This document shows positions 11,391-24,599 of a stretch of DNA of 64,000 nt, in pieces. This stretch comes from Rapana venosa. Its lineage: Eukaryota; Mollusca; Gastropoda; Neogastropoda; Muricidae. The DNA is taken from the NCBI GenBank assembly GCA_028751875.1, contig CM054156.1, positions 52,030,548 to 52,094,547 of the forward strand. The letters run 5' to 3'. Under the pieces are notes generated by a model that had not been told where the DNA came from, did no database searches, and worked only from the letters and a program-made list of their open reading frames with translations. The translations under genes were made by a program, and so were the position numbers. Every line of letters begins with the position of its first letter. Positions within the stretch are counted from its first letter, which is position 1.

Positions 11391-11620
11391 CCTAGGATGA
11401 GGCTATAAACCGATGCCGCAGTTTTCATCAAAACACCCAGAAAATCTTACCAACATGGGAAAGCCTGAACTGGTTTTTGGAAAAGTAAGCCATTGAGTGT
11501 GTGTGTGGGAACTGATGATAACATGTATACAAATGCATACACATTGACGCTGGGTGTAAACAAGCCCAGAAGTGCTTAATCCATTAAACTTGACTTAACA
11601 GAATAATAAAGAACAGAACA
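11391..11620 (+). mobile_element. SINE family A fragment (unit 1)
   Basis: Contains the family's GAGGCTATAAACCGA, GGAAAAGTAAGCCATTGAG and an altered 3' end (AATCCATTAAACTTGA). Present in all three units at equivalent sites (23.12 and 31.60 kb). Confidence 0.7.
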
Positions 11621-12170
11621 TGACACTATGCAGCATAATGCACGCTGACTCACTTATCACAGCTGAGAGTCGCTGTAAACTATAAATGCCCTACTGGAAA
11701 GTTAGGGAGTAGGACCCCCACACAATTGTTAGCCCTACACTGACTTCAACGCATTTGTCCCCCTTACTATTTGTTCCTCTTCAGGTTAATTTAACCTTCT
11801 CTGTGCCCCGTGGGTGTGTAAACACCCAGAACCCTCTTTTTCAGGAGTTTTTAAAAAATAGGATCAGAGCTCATCATGGTTGAAGATGATCTCAACACAA
11901 CATTTAAACACACAACAACACTTGGACGTAAGTCCTGGCGTTGTGCTTATATCAATAACTGACAAAGCTTTGGGACTGGTGTTGAGGTGGGATGTAGATC
12001 CCAACTCCATCAAGAGCCAGCTGTTTTGGAATTGTATCAGACTTCTATTAATAGGCATTTTGATTGTATTATAGGTGGAATGGAAAGCATTTGGGCTACT
12101 CAGATGGTTTCAGATATTTTAGCGATACAAACATGAGCGTGTGCTAAACCTTTGGTGAAATAGATTGGGC
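11621..12170. other. Unit 1 non-coding, conserved between units
   Basis: Conserved with 23.35-23.89 kb and 31.8-32.38 kb. A 64-codon frame exists on both strands in units 1 and 2, but in unit 3 it is broken by indels; open frames on both strands of a recent duplicate are not evidence of coding. Confidence 0.6.
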
Positions 12171-12171
12171 C

Positions 12172-12378
12172 AATGCTCTTTCTCTGTTTCTGGTTCAGCC
12201 ATCTGGAATGACCTCCCTCTCTCGTTTCACCAAAGGCCTGCATTTGATGTTTTCAAATCCAGACTCAAGACACATTTTTTTTACGACCAGTGGACTTCCT
12301 CTGTAGTTGCATCTCTTACATGCTCCTGCTTCCAATGAACATTTTCATCTCTTATCAACCTGAGCTGCTTAAGCCTGA
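12172..12378 (+). mobile_element. CR1/L2-like LINE 3' fragment (unit 1)
   Basis: Translates, with a frameshift, to the typical ORF2 C-terminal pattern SFSVSG-x-x-IWNDLP followed by a DVFKS-x-x-KTHFF segment. Repeated at 23.9 and 32.38 kb in the other units and, in best form, at 53.62 kb. Followed directly by a TG microsatellite. Confidence 0.75.
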
Positions 12379-12379
12379 G

Positions 12380-12459
<80 letters not shown>

Positions 12460-12500
12460 TGTGTGTGCGTGTGTGTTTTGTGTGTTGTGTGTATGCGTGT
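12380..12500. repeat. (TG)n microsatellite
   Basis: About 115 bp, much longer than in units 2 (about 24.10-24.15 kb) and 3 (about 32.58-32.62 kb). Confidence 0.95.
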
Positions 12501-12569
12501 GTGATTATGTAAAGTACATAATTATGTGTGAAGCATATAATTAAAATATATTCTTACTGGCAAGAACAA

Positions 12570-12795
12570 TGTACTCTTCCAAAAGGCTGAATGGGTATTA
12601 ATGTGTGCGCAAGATGTTTCGCATGTGTTTGCGCGCGGGACCTCATCTTCTTGTCTCATTCGTGGGACTGTCAGGGGAGTGGGTGTTAGTGCTGATGTGA
12701 ACTCCAGGGGAAAAGTCGCCCCTGAACAGACCACTTGGTGATGGCTTGAACCCAGGCTGTCAAATCACCAGCGCGAAGCATTAACCACACCCCTT
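12570..12795 (-). mobile_element. SINE family A, near-complete (unit 1)
   Basis: Minus-strand copy: head end at about 12.79 kb with a degenerate box A, a box-B-like GGGTTCAAGCC, and the body with GCGCAAGATG-type sequence. Also in unit 2 (24.23-24.46 kb); split by a LINE in unit 3. Confidence 0.75.
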
Positions 12796-12914
12796 CTTCC
12801 ACCCCACCCCCTCCACCCTGCCCTGTCTTTGACTGAAAATCAAGCATTAGGGGAAAGTATTGAACTGTTTTGAGGTTGGATTACAACAAAATTCCACTCT
12901 TGCAATAAACCAAC

Positions 12915-13279
12915 TAATTTGATGTGGTTTAATCTTGCAATGTTTACTCGTGGATACGCCTAGGACCTCTCAGTATAGATAGCATCATCCCCACCTTCTG
13001 GAAATAGGGGTCAAGGATTTCCCTCGTTTCTATCCCTCTCTTTGTTTCTGCCTTGCTCCTCTTCCTTCTGTCACTTCCATCTTGTCTGGGGTTTTTTGCC
13101 TTCGTGGTCCATTCTCTTGTCGTTGGGTTTTTTTTCTTCCCCAGGAAGACTTGACATATGCTGGTTCCCTCCCATGTGGAAGTCGGATGCGCTGGCCCTG
13201 CCTTGTCAGAGCCTTAATAGTTGTAAAACATACTTTCGCTCACGTGACAGACAACAATAATTGCTGTCTGAGCGTTGGG
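12915..13279. mobile_element. Inverted-repeat element, one terminal repeat (unit 1)
   Basis: The reverse complement of 12980-13279 resembles the left side of the element at 19745-20202, including the terminal repeat (about 13179-13279) that contains TCGCTCACGTGACAGACAAC. The opposite end lacks a recognisable terminal repeat. Confidence 0.65.
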
Positions 13280-13757
13280 TGAAGACAGAATCCCGAAGAA
13301 TCTCTTACTGTTGGCTGCTGAAACGGAGTTCTTTTGAATGGTGATGTCCCCTCTCTGTGATACAGATGTTAAAAAAACCCAGGATAGATTTTCCGTTTGT
13401 TTTGTCCTGTTGCTAAGATGGCGGCAAAATGAAATTGTCATGTTAAATAAAAGGCAAGTAATTGAAATTAAGTATATCTGTTCAGATTGGTCAGTAAAAA
13501 CAAGCAGTCGTAAATAAAGTATTGCGTTAGATTGGCCGTTATTCTTCCTGCTCTTGTTGGTTTATTGATGTTGATAATGATTTTGTTCTTTTGTTACTGT
13601 TTCATTGTTTATTGTGACGATATTGTTTTATTTATAGTCTTACAGCTGAGTCTCTAAGCGTTATTATCATCATCATCATCATCATTATTATTATTATTAT
13701 TATTATTTATTATTATTATCATGATCATGATCATGATCATCATCATCATTATTAGTA

Positions 13758-13799
<42 letters not shown>

Positions 13800-14100
13800 T
13801 TGCTGTTGTTGTTGTTGTTGTAGTTGCTATAGCTAAATGTATGCGCTTTCAGTGTGTGCATACTCGATTTACTGACATTTTATTCATGGTAGTCCATCAC
13901 CACTGTGATGTCTGATATTTGACATCCTATAATTATTGTGGTAATGTCAGTTTTGATAGCAAGAGTCATGGTGCTTCTTAGTTCATTATGAGCTCTTGAA
14001 ATGGAATTGTACCGCAAAACCTAATGAGTTTAGGAAATGCAATGATTAACTTTAAGTTCTGTGTCATTCATTCTTGATTATCGGTATATATTTTAGAAAA
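13280..14100. other. Unit 1 non-coding with ATC/ATT/AGT tract
   Basis: Contains a compound trinucleotide tract at about 13660-13820 and otherwise AT-rich DNA. Matched by 24.92-25.82 kb and 36.6-37.3 kb. No gene seen. Confidence 0.7.
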
Positions 14101-14104
14101 AATA

Positions 14105-14139
14105 ATTAACTGTCTATCTGTCAGTCTGTCTGTCTGTCT

Positions 14140-14215
<76 letters not shown>

Positions 14216-14245
14216 CCACACACACACACACACACACACACACCA

Positions 14246-14283
<38 letters not shown>

Positions 14284-14320
14284 CACAGCACACACACACA
14301 CACACGCACACACGCACACA
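14105..14320. repeat. (CTGT)n(CT)n(CA)n compound microsatellite
   Basis: Three adjacent microsatellite classes in a row, with the same order in unit 2 (25.82-25.98 kb) and unit 3 (37.32-37.50 kb). Confidence 0.95.
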
Positions 14321-14870
14321 TGCACAGTGCCATTTTCGCATACTTTTTCACAAGCTCCCCTCCCTGCCCGTTCCTTTCCATCCCCCTATCCCCTATCTGT
14401 AAATAACCGTCCCCAAAATTATTTTAAGTTTATTCCTTTACCATCCAAACCCGCTCAGGAAATTGAATTGTCACGTTCTTGAGTAGAAGACTTTTTATTT
14501 TCTTTGGTTTGTCTCAGTGCTCTTACAATTCCTAGACTCTAACCTGAAAACAGAAAAAGAGTTTTCAGTTTAATATCTTGACTGGCGCGTCAAGATAGAG
14601 GTGTTATTGAATGAGAGTGTTATTTTGTTATTTATTATTTTTGTGTTTGTCTGTTTGTTTATTCGTTGACATTTTTCTCTTTCAAAGCCAGAAACTGACA
14701 TTTTTCTTATTTGTTTATTCATTTATTATGTGCTGTTTTGTTTTTTCTTAGGAAGCAAAACATAGTGAATAAAAATGATAGAGAAGAAAATAAGGACGGT
14801 AAATAAATGAGCTGGACATATTAAGTTTTTAAAGATGATCAACATTTCTCGTTTGGTTTCGCCCCTCCCT
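14321..14870. other. Unit 1 non-coding, no gene
   Basis: AT-rich DNA nearly identical to 25.98-26.56 kb; unit 3 runs into the assembly gap inside this stretch. Confidence 0.65.
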
Positions 14871-15310
14871 TCTTTATTTATTCGTTTCTGAGTTTTCTTT
14901 TGTTTTCTTTTCTATTTTGTTTTCTGTATTTATTTCTTCCTTCCTTTCTTTCTTTCTGTATTTCCCTCTTTGTTTCTTCATTCTTTCGTTATTTCTTGTT
15001 TTCTTTTGTTTTCTCATTTCTTTCTGTCTCTCTTTCTTCTTTCTTTCTTGTTTTTTGTGTTTCTTTATATGTCTGTCTGTCTGTCTGTTTTTCTTTCTTT
15101 TTTCTTTCCTTCCTTCCTCCTTTTCTTTCTTTCTTTCTTCCTGCCTTCCTCCATCCCTTCCTTCCTTCCTTCCATCCATACTTTCTTTCTTTCTTTCTCT
15201 CTTTCTTTCTTTCTTCTCTCCCTCCCTCCTTCCTTCCTTCCTTTTCTTTCTTCCTTCCTTCTTTCCTTCTTTCTTCTCCTTCCTTTCTTTCTCTCTTTCT
15301 TCCCTTGCTT
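14870..15310. repeat. ~440-bp polypyrimidine tract (TTTC/TTCC)n
   Basis: Plus strand nearly all T and C. Three overlapping Phe/Ser-rich frames are artefacts. The same tract ends unit 2 at 26.56-26.97 kb. Confidence 0.92.
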
Positions 15311-16134
15311 TTTATGTCAGGCTTTTTTTTCTTTTATTGGATTCGATATTCATCTGTATTATTTTTTCCACAATGCCCCCTTGAGGCATACATGTAAGCA
15401 ATATATTTAATTTGAATGCATGGCCACATCTTGGTCAGTCCAAGACGGGATTTGCTTTGGTTTTGTTCGTTTTGTTATATATGTTTAGCAACAACAGATT
15501 GTGGTCTTCACTTCACCTTCACCTATCCCGTAGTCTCGTGAACCGTTGGGGCACCACTGAAGATTTTGCAACCAGCTTCCTCTATTCCTCGCTGATAGCG
15601 CTAGATATAGCCTATCAAGATACAAAGTGTAAATATTTAGGTACAGGTACAGACCACTACACAACTGGTCAAGTCATCAGCGCCATTGTTGACAGCCTTC
15701 AGTCTCAGAGGACTATCCCCAAGTCTCTTAGACTGTTAGGGCACCACTGAAGCTTTTGCAACCAGCTTCCTCCACACCTCGCGGACAGTGATAGAGACAG
15801 TGATACAAGATGGAAAACGTGAAATCGTCTATGTAAAGGGAAAGACTGCTACACAACTGGTAAAGGTATCAGAGCCAACGGAAAGGGAGAAGGAAAAGAA
15901 AACAATCACATGCAGTAAGTCAAAGCATTCTGTGTGCCAAAGAACACGCACACACATGTGTCTGTGTGTACAGTTACTTCAAGTAACTTTCTACTTCTTG
16001 CCTCTTTCCTCCCTGTTGTTGTCACGCTTGAACTAGCCTGTAATGATTTTACAGCTGATGTTGAACGACAACAACACGATCATAAGACCTTTTCTTGTCT
16101 TTCTTTTTCTGAATGTACACTGACACACACACTT

Positions 16135-16213
<79 letters not shown>

Positions 16214-16231
16214 TCTCTCTTTCTTCTCTCT

Positions 16232-16262
<31 letters not shown>

Positions 16263-16437
16263 CTCTCTCTCTTTCTCTCTCTCTGTCTTCTCTCTCTCTC
16301 TTCTCTCTCTTTCACGACACACACACACATAGCACGCATGCACGCACGCAGACACGCAGGCAGGCAGGCAGGCAGGTAGGCAGGCAGGCAGACAGGCAGG
16401 CACACGAACGCACACATACACACACACACACAAACGT

Positions 16438-16500
<63 letters not shown>
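16135..16500. repeat. (CT)n then GCAG/CA compound microsatellite
   Basis: CT tract to about 16310, then CACGCA/GGCAGGCA repeats and CA to 16500. Replaces the region that holds a SINE in unit 1. Confidence 0.93.
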
Positions 16501-16501
<1 letters not shown>

Positions 16502-16587
16502 AAGAAGAAAAGTGGAGAGGAAAAGGGTGGAGGTAGTAGTGGTTTTGGAGATGGAGCTGTCCGGGAGTGCCGGGTGTGGTGGTGGTG

Positions 16588-16592
16588 ATGGT

Positions 16593-16625
<33 letters not shown>

Positions 16626-16755
16626 TTGTGTGTGTGTGTGTGTGCGGTGTGTGTGTGTGTGCGTGTGTGCGTGTGTGTGTGTGCGTGTGTTGTGTGCGTG
16701 TGTGTGTTGTGTGTGTGTGTGCGCGCGCGCGTGTGTGTGTGTGTGTGTGTTGGTG
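16588..16755. repeat. (GT)n with GC interruptions
   Basis: GT tract of about 165 bp with a GCGCGCGCG core near 16720. Confidence 0.93.
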
Positions 16756-16879
16756 TGGTGGTAGGGGATTGGAGGAGAGGGACTCTGTATGCCCGTCATG
16801 AACTTGCTTTATCTGTTAGTTAAGTTGAGTGCATTTTGATATAACTTTTCGGTTCATCGTCATTGTTCTATCGTTATTC

Positions 16880-17272
16880 CAGAAGAATGAGAAGAATTGC
16901 AAAGAAAAATGGCGAATTAGAGGACGCATTGCAATGAAGAATTGCGAAAAGAATCGAGGAGGAGGAGAAGAAGGAGGGGGAGAGGGAGGGAAAGAAGAAG
17001 AAGAAGAATAGCAAAAAAGAAGGAGGAGGAGAAGAAGAGAAGAAGAAGAGAAAGAAGAAGAAGAAGAAGAAGAAGAAGAAGAAGAAGAATTGCCAAGAAT
17101 AACTTTTGCGAAGAAGAACAATTGCGAAGAAGATTTGCGAAGAATTGCGAAGACAAAGAAGCAGAAGAAGAAGAAGAAGAGGAAGAATTGCAAAGAATAA
17201 TTGCAAATAACTGCGGAGAAAAAGAATTGCAAAGAAGAAGAAGAAAGAAAGAAAGAAAGAAATACAGAAAGA
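16880..17272. repeat. Polypurine GAA/GAG tract, unit 2
   Basis: Counterpart of 5355-5945 in unit 1 but shorter and without the GAT core; keeps AATTGC(G/A)AAGAA islands. Confidence 0.9.
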
Positions 17273-17612
17273 AACAGCACCCTTGTATTTATGTGCTCAG
17301 TTACAAATGTGATTCAACTCCAATGAATCATACTTGGCCTACTTTCAACTCCTTCAAATACTTAACATAGAAAACAAACCTAGTGTGGCACCCTTTTGTG
17401 AAGCAAAGCTATAATCACTAACACTCCTGTTTCCTTATGCCAGATGAGAGAACACAAGACTTAGTATCCAAGTGGCGACCAGGCCAAACAAAAAAAATAA
17501 CAATACATGTAAACACTTCAACTTTTCTATTGAATCAACACTTTTGGCAACATTCATATAAAAATACTAGCTGAATGAATTAGAGAAGAACAACAAACAC
17601 CAAGAACACACA

Positions 17613-17646
<34 letters not shown>

Positions 17647-17702
17647 ACACACACACACACAACACACACACATTACACATACACACACACTAGTCCTACA
17701 CA

Positions 17703-17740
<38 letters not shown>

Positions 17741-17742
17741 CC

Positions 17743-17803
<61 letters not shown>

Positions 17804-18615
17804 CATGGGCTTTTTTAATTTAAACATGAATAAAGGTTTGTTTTTTCAATGAAAAAAAACCCACACATGCACACATACAAAAACATGCAGAGAGAGACAG
17901 AGAGAGACAGAGACAGACAGACAAAGAGAGAGTGAAATACAGAGAAAAAGGCAAAGACAAAGAGAGATATATATAGAGAAAGAACATTCAGAGAGACAGA
18001 CAGATAGACAGACAGACAGAGACACAGAAACACAGGGAGAGACAGAAAGAAACACAGAGAGATAGATGTACAATATCATAAGGGGAAACACTCTCTGCAT
18101 ATCAGAGGAAGCAGCCAAGAACAAGGCTGCTGACGTCATTATTTCACAGTAAACCACTTAACCGTTTTTCTTTCTTTTCTTTTAACTTTTTATTCCACCC
18201 ACGCCTCTCCACTCTCACTTCCGTTCTTTCATTGAAAACATTCTCCTCCAAACAGCAGAATTGAAGGAACTCTGAAAGCTTTGAGACTCTGCAAATAAAG
18301 GGCAGGCCTAGATGATCTATCCCTCACTAAGTGAAGAAACTTAACCCCCAAATATGCATTGCAAAAATATTCATTGTCTTTTTTTCTGGAAAAAAACACA
18401 CAAGTTTGCATGAACTTATGTTAAAACGCTTTACTTCATTTCTGCTTTCCAATAACATGACTGTGAAGGAATCTTAAAGTTGTTAGAATAGAATACGTAA
18501 CTGAGATAGTTTGGAATTGATTAGTTCTTAAAAAAAGTGTCATCTTATTGAAAACAAATTAGACATTGATCTTCAAGCAACAGAGAAAGAGTTACATAAG
18601 TAACCAGATACTAAG
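17273..18615. other. Unit 2 non-coding with CA, CT and GACA tracts
   Basis: CA/CT/CA compound tract at about 17605-17805 and GACA-rich DNA at 17886-18066. Matched by 5.95-7.11 kb of unit 1. No gene seen. Confidence 0.65.
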
Positions 18616-18619
18616 TACT

Positions 18620-18814
18620 ATGTGCGAACGCGCGCAGAACATCTTGCACACTTAAAGCGTGTTTAGCTTTCGGAAGAGTAGGCTACTGTATGCAGCTGGA
18701 ATGGATGATACAATCTACAAAACTGCATGCACACGGAGACTCATATATATACTCACATATATAGATATATACAAGTTTACTAGTGCTTATTCCATTATCC
18801 TCGAAATAAAAGAA
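18620..18814 (+). mobile_element. SINE family A fragment (unit 2)
   Basis: Same insertion as 7114-7291, with an extra ATAT-rich interruption near 18745-18775. Confidence 0.78.
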
Positions 18815-19203
18815 TGTGTTTGCTTAAAGTAAAGGTAGTGTCTTAACTACACCTATAGGTGTTAAGCGTGAAGTCAAGAGGAGTCAAACAACTGCTCAAG
18901 CACGACTACATTTCATACAAAAAGCTCCTTTCTCTCTGCACCCTTTGACCTTTAGCTTTTACACCCAGAAGTGGGCCATCACAAGAGCATGCCATTTGCT
19001 ATCATTGCTAGGAAACATGCACTTCCTCTATTGGAATGCATTTCAGAGTCGTAAAGTCAAGAAAAATTAGAAACTAAAAAGTGGGCCTGAGTGTTTTCTG
19101 TTTTACCTACTGAGATTCCACTAGAGGTTATTCAAGGATATGATAAAAAATATCATGGTGAGAGGGAGAGAGAGAAAGAGAGAAAGAGGGGGAGTGCGTG
19201 TGC

Positions 19204-19259
<56 letters not shown>

Positions 19260-19744
19260 CAGGCAGACAGACAGACAGACAGACAGAACAACAGCAACAC
19301 TGGTAAAAGTATCACAAAGGGAGGGAAACCCCTGCTCACACAATGTGAATCAAAACACTGTCTTTGGCATAGAAGGTACAAAAAGACCAGGAGCATGTGA
19401 TCTGTTTTGACGTGAAATCGGTACCGCATCATACTAGGTTCTTGGTTTTTTTCCTCTCTCTCTCTTCTCACATATGCTGTTACAGTAGTTATAGGACTGT
19501 TTGTATTCACGCTCTTACGAGCAGCTCAACTTAATGCAAACAAAATGCCGATATACGATTCCATGATGAAAGAAGTGACAAAGGTAAGCTGGGAAACACC
19601 CAAACTGCAGATCTTCAACTTGGTTTTCACAGAACAACAACAACAACAACAACAAAACAGCAACACCAACAACAACATGAACATTAACATTTCCGTCGTT
19701 GTTAGTGGGTCTATCATCTGAATGGATTGGTCTTCTTCTTCATC
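18815..19744. other. Unit 2 non-coding, no gene
   Basis: Contains the residual minisatellite site (about 18.93 kb), a GA/CAGA tract at 19160-19290 and CAA repeats at 19634-19666. Matched by 7.29-8.68 kb of unit 1. Confidence 0.65.
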
Positions 19745-20202
19745 GTCGAGCACTCAGAAAGAAAGTATTGTTGTCTGTCATATGAGCGAAAATGCGTTGT
19801 GCTGCCATTAAGCACCTGCCAAGTCAGGCCCAGGGCTTCTGACTTCGGCGTAGGGTAGAATTGCTGTCTCTTAAGACTTTCTGGATTAATGAAAAGGCAG
19901 GAACATGGACCAAGAAGGTAGAACATGGACAAAAAGGGGGTAACAGGAAGAAAAAGAACGAGGTAGAAACAAAGAGAGGGGGAGAAAAGAAGGAATTCCT
20001 GGCACAGAATTTTGAGAAAATGGGGATGCTGTATATTCTGACAGGCCCTGGCATCCCCTCGTAAAAGGGCAGGGATTGACTATAATAATTATCTCCCACA
20101 AAGAAGTTGGATGTGCTGGTTTGACTTGTCAGGTGCATAACAGCAGCACAACGCAGTTTATACATATCACAGACAAAAATAGTTACCGACTAAGCGTTCA
20201 AC
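19745..20202. mobile_element. Inverted-repeat (MITE-like) element, most complete copy
   Basis: 458 bp with imperfect ~105-bp terminal inverted repeats. The left arm (19745-19852) and the reverse complement of the right arm (20095-20202) share a GTCTGT-type block, TGCGTTGTGCTGC, GCACCTG and CAAGTCA in the same order. The interior is A/G-rich and has no transposase frame. A non-autonomous DNA transposon is the likeliest reading; I see no target duplication and cannot assign a superfamily. Confidence 0.65.
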
Positions 20203-20655
20203 AAAGCATAAGAATGCGAATATTGAGGTAACACAAGATGTACGTCATCAAGTGTCCCTTGTTTAAGACACAGACTTGCTGAAAAATAACGTGCTGTGCC
20301 CCAGGGACTGCTAAAGAAGTTGTGAAGAGTCAAGTCAGTGCAAGCTAAAAAAAACCCACCAGCCCTGCTTAATTAGCACGATTCTATTTCATACCGAAAA
20401 CCTATCTCCACTCTATGCCATCCAGCCTTTAGCTTTTACACCCAAAAGTAGGCCAGCACAAGAGCATGTCATTGTCTATGATCGCTATGAAACATACACT
20501 TCCTCTATAAAATAACGTTTCAGAGTCGTAAAGTCAAGAACTGTTAGCAACCCAAAGGAGTCTGAGAGGTTTTCTGTTCTATGTATTGCAATTGCACTGA
20601 AGATTTTTTCAAATAGATGATTAAAGAAAAGTATGTGTCTGTGTGTGTGTGTGTG

Positions 20656-20701
<46 letters not shown>

Positions 20702-21515
20702 TTATATGCAGAGAAGCAGAGAGACAGAGGGAGAGAGATAGAGAGTATAGGCAGAGAGACAGAGGGAGAGAGAGTATACACTGAGAGGCAGAGAGACACA
20801 GAGAGACACAGAGACAGAGAGACAGAGATAGAGACAGAACAACACTGGTAAGATGTACTATCAAACAAGGCTACCAAAAAACAATGTAGGCCTTTACTCT
20901 CATAAAGCAAATCAAAACAATGTCTTTGGCGGGAGATAAAAGAGTAACAAACAAAAAATTCCCAGTTCAGATCTGTTTTTTAAAGTGAAATAAGCACCAC
21001 GTTACTGTTTTCCCTCTTCGTCAATTCTGTCACTGTGTTTACACAACTTGTTTTTTTTCTCCGCTCTTTCAGCTCATATTCAAACACATTCCGCTACATG
21101 GTTCCATGATGAAAGACGTGGCATGGTGATGATTGCAAAGAAAACAGTTCAACACCCAGACTGTGTACCTTCACACAACATGGTAGTGTTAAAATGCAAA
21201 GAGAAAAACAGCCATGAACATGACATGTCCTTTGTTGTTGTATCACGTTCTCTATGAGAATCGAAAATACGATAGATTTGTAATTCTGGGGATGAGATAT
21301 CGAGATGAGTGGCATAGGAAGAGCAAGACAGGAGCATGGCAAAAGATGAGGCATATTTGGAGTAGAAAAATGATAGCATAACAAAACATTACAGGCTATT
21401 TGTTATATGCCAGTCAGTATAGCTGAATGATTAAAAGTGTTTGACTTCAATACGCTTGGTCCAGGATTCCAAATAACTGTGTTGGTGTCTGGTGAATCAT
21501 TGGTGAGAATTATTA
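20203..21515. other. Unit 2 non-coding with GA tract
   Basis: GA/GT-rich stretch at about 20637-20835; remainder matches unit 1 at 8.83-10.08 kb. Empty SINE site at about 20.90 kb. No gene seen. Confidence 0.65.
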
Positions 21516-21519
21516 TTGT

Positions 21520-22262
<743 letters not shown>

Positions 22263-22637
22263 TGTAAACATTGGGTCACGACTATTTATTTAAAAAAAAA
22301 GAAGCAAACTGCATCTATCATTCAATGCCAACCTTACATGCACGCTTCTGTACAACAAATCTTCTACATGGAAAGCTAAGAACAGAGCAGACAGCAGTTT
22401 GTTTTCTCTCAAGCTAAAAACAACAGCAGCCAACACACACTTCAGGCTTCTTGTTGCTGCAGTTCTCGGCGTAAAGCAAATATGTCAGATTGTCTTAGCT
22501 GCAGTGTTTGGGAATCGGAGAGAAGAGACTGAAAACAATGGGTAGAATGTGCAGGTGCAGCTTTCTACAGTGAACGGGCAATGCACTCGGCTCCGTGTAG
22601 GAGTAATGCAGGTTGAGAGTGATAGCAGGGAGGTGAG

Positions 22638-22729
<92 letters not shown>

Positions 22730-23120
22730 TGGCACATTGATTCGTATCACACTAAAGTCCACAAAGGCAGAAACATAAATAACACTTGAAAGAAGCAGCC
22801 ACACATACACACACAAAATCATGTTGTCTAGGAGAAAGCATTAAAATGAGTCTGCCTTTTTGTCTGCAGCCATTCAGTCTCCTGAAAGCATGTTTTACAC
22901 TCCATTTATTTTGTTATTGAAGCACACCATGGTATTAGCAAAACAAACAAGCCAGCCCCTACCACACCTATAATTTACAACATGATTGAAAGGCTGAATG
23001 GTAAACAACCCCCTTTGCCCAGTGATTGAGAATCTAAATTATTGTTGTTGTTGTGGTGATGGTTGCTGTGGTGATGGCGTTGATGGCATTTATAGTTATA
23101 GCATGTTTCCCATCTTAACA
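22263..23120. other. Unit 2 non-coding with (GA)n
   Basis: GA/GAAA tract at about 22636-22726; otherwise as 10.53-11.39 kb of unit 1. No gene seen. Confidence 0.65.
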
Positions 23121-23123
23121 CCC

Positions 23124-23346
23124 TAGAATGAGGCTATAAACCGAGGCCGCGGGTTTCATCAACACACCTAGAAAATCTTGCCAACATGCACAAGCCTGAA
23201 CTGGTTTTTGGAAAAGTAAGCCATTGAGTGTGGGAACTGATGATAACATGTATACAAATGCATACACGTTGACGCTGGGTGTAAACAAGCGCACGAGCGT
23301 TTAATCCATTAAACTTGAACTAAAAGAATAATAAAAAAAACAGAAA
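23124..23346 (+). mobile_element. SINE family A fragment (unit 2)
   Basis: Same insertion as 11391-11620. Confidence 0.7.
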
Positions 23347-23895
23347 ATGAGACAAGGCAGCATAATGCATGCTGACTTGCTTATCCCACCTGAGAATGCT
23401 GTAAAATATAAATGCCCTACTGGAAAGTTAGGGTGTAGGACTCCCCCACAATCATTAGCCTTACCCTGACTTCAAAGCATTTGTCCCCCTTACTGTTTGT
23501 TCCCCTTCAGGTTAATTTAACCTTCTCTGTGCCCTGTGGGTGTGATGACACCCAGACCTTTCTTCCACAGCAGTTAAGAAAAATAGGATCAGAGCTCATC
23601 ATGGTTGAAGATAATCCCAACACAGCATTTAAACACAAAACAACGCTTGGACGTAAGTCCTGGTGTAGTGCTTATATCAATAACTGACAAAGCTTTCGGA
23701 CTGGTGTTGAGGTGGGATGTAGATTCCAATTCCATCAAGAGCCAGCTGTTTTGGAATTGTATCAGACTTCTATTAATAGACATTTTGATTGTATTATAGG
23801 TGGAATAGAACGCATTTGGGCTACACAGATGGTTTCAGATATTTTAGCTATACAAACATGAGCGTGTGCTAAACCTTTGGTGAAATAGATTGGGC

Positions 23896-24095
23896 CAATG
23901 CTTTTTCTCTGTTTCTGGTTCAGCGATCTGGAATGACCTCCCTCTCTCGTTTCTTCAAAGGCCTGCATTTGATGTTTTCAAATCCAGAGTCAAGACACAT
24001 TTTTTTACGACCAGTGAACTTCCTCTGCAGTTGCATCTCTTACATGCTCCTGCTACCAATAAACATCTTCATCTCTAGCAACCTGAGCTGCCTAA
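23896..24095 (+). mobile_element. CR1/L2-like LINE 3' fragment (unit 2)
   Basis: The best-preserved of the three unit copies: one frame reads FSVSGSAIWNDLPLSF and continues to DVFKSRVKTHFF, the usual C-terminal signature of CR1/L2-type ORF2. Confidence 0.8.
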
Positions 24096-24102
24096 GCCTG
24101 AG

Positions 24103-24133
<31 letters not shown>

Positions 24134-24225
24134 TTTGTGTGTTGTGTGTATGCGTGTGTGATTATGTAAAGTACATAATTGTGTGTGAAGTATACAATTA
24201 TAATCTATTCTTACTGGCAAGAATG

Positions 24226-24455
24226 ATATACTCTTCCAAAAGGTTGGATAGGTATTAATGTGTGCGCAAGATGTTCGGCATGCGTTCGTGCGTAGGGCCT
24301 CGTCTTATTGTCTCATTCGTGGGACTTTCAGGGGAGTGGGTGTTAGTGCTGATGTGAACTCCAGGGAAAATGTCGCCCCTGAACAGGCCGCTCAGTGATG
24401 GCTTAAACCCAGGCCATCAAATCGCCAGTGCAAAGCACTAACCACTCCCCCTTTC
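24226..24455 (-). mobile_element. SINE family A (unit 2)
   Basis: Minus-strand copy matching 12570-12795, including TGTGTGCGCAAGATGTTCGG, the uninterrupted site that is broken by the LINE in unit 3. Confidence 0.75.
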
Positions 24456-24599
24456 GCCCCACTCCTTTCCACCCTGTCCTCTCTTTGACTGAAAATCAAG
24501 CGTTAGTGGAAAGTATTGAACTGTGTTGCAGTTGGATTAAAACAGCATTCCAATCTTGCCTTAAACAAGCTAATTTGATGTGGTTTAATCTTGCAATAT

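Noticed and set aside
11864..12074. 64-codon frames on both strands, kept in units 1 and 2
   Set aside because: The units are recent duplicates, so shared frames are expected; both strands being open and disruption in unit 3 argue against coding.
16512..16823. Cys/Val-rich frames over GT repeats
   Set aside because: Dinucleotide repeats give alternating Cys-Val in any frame; not proteins.
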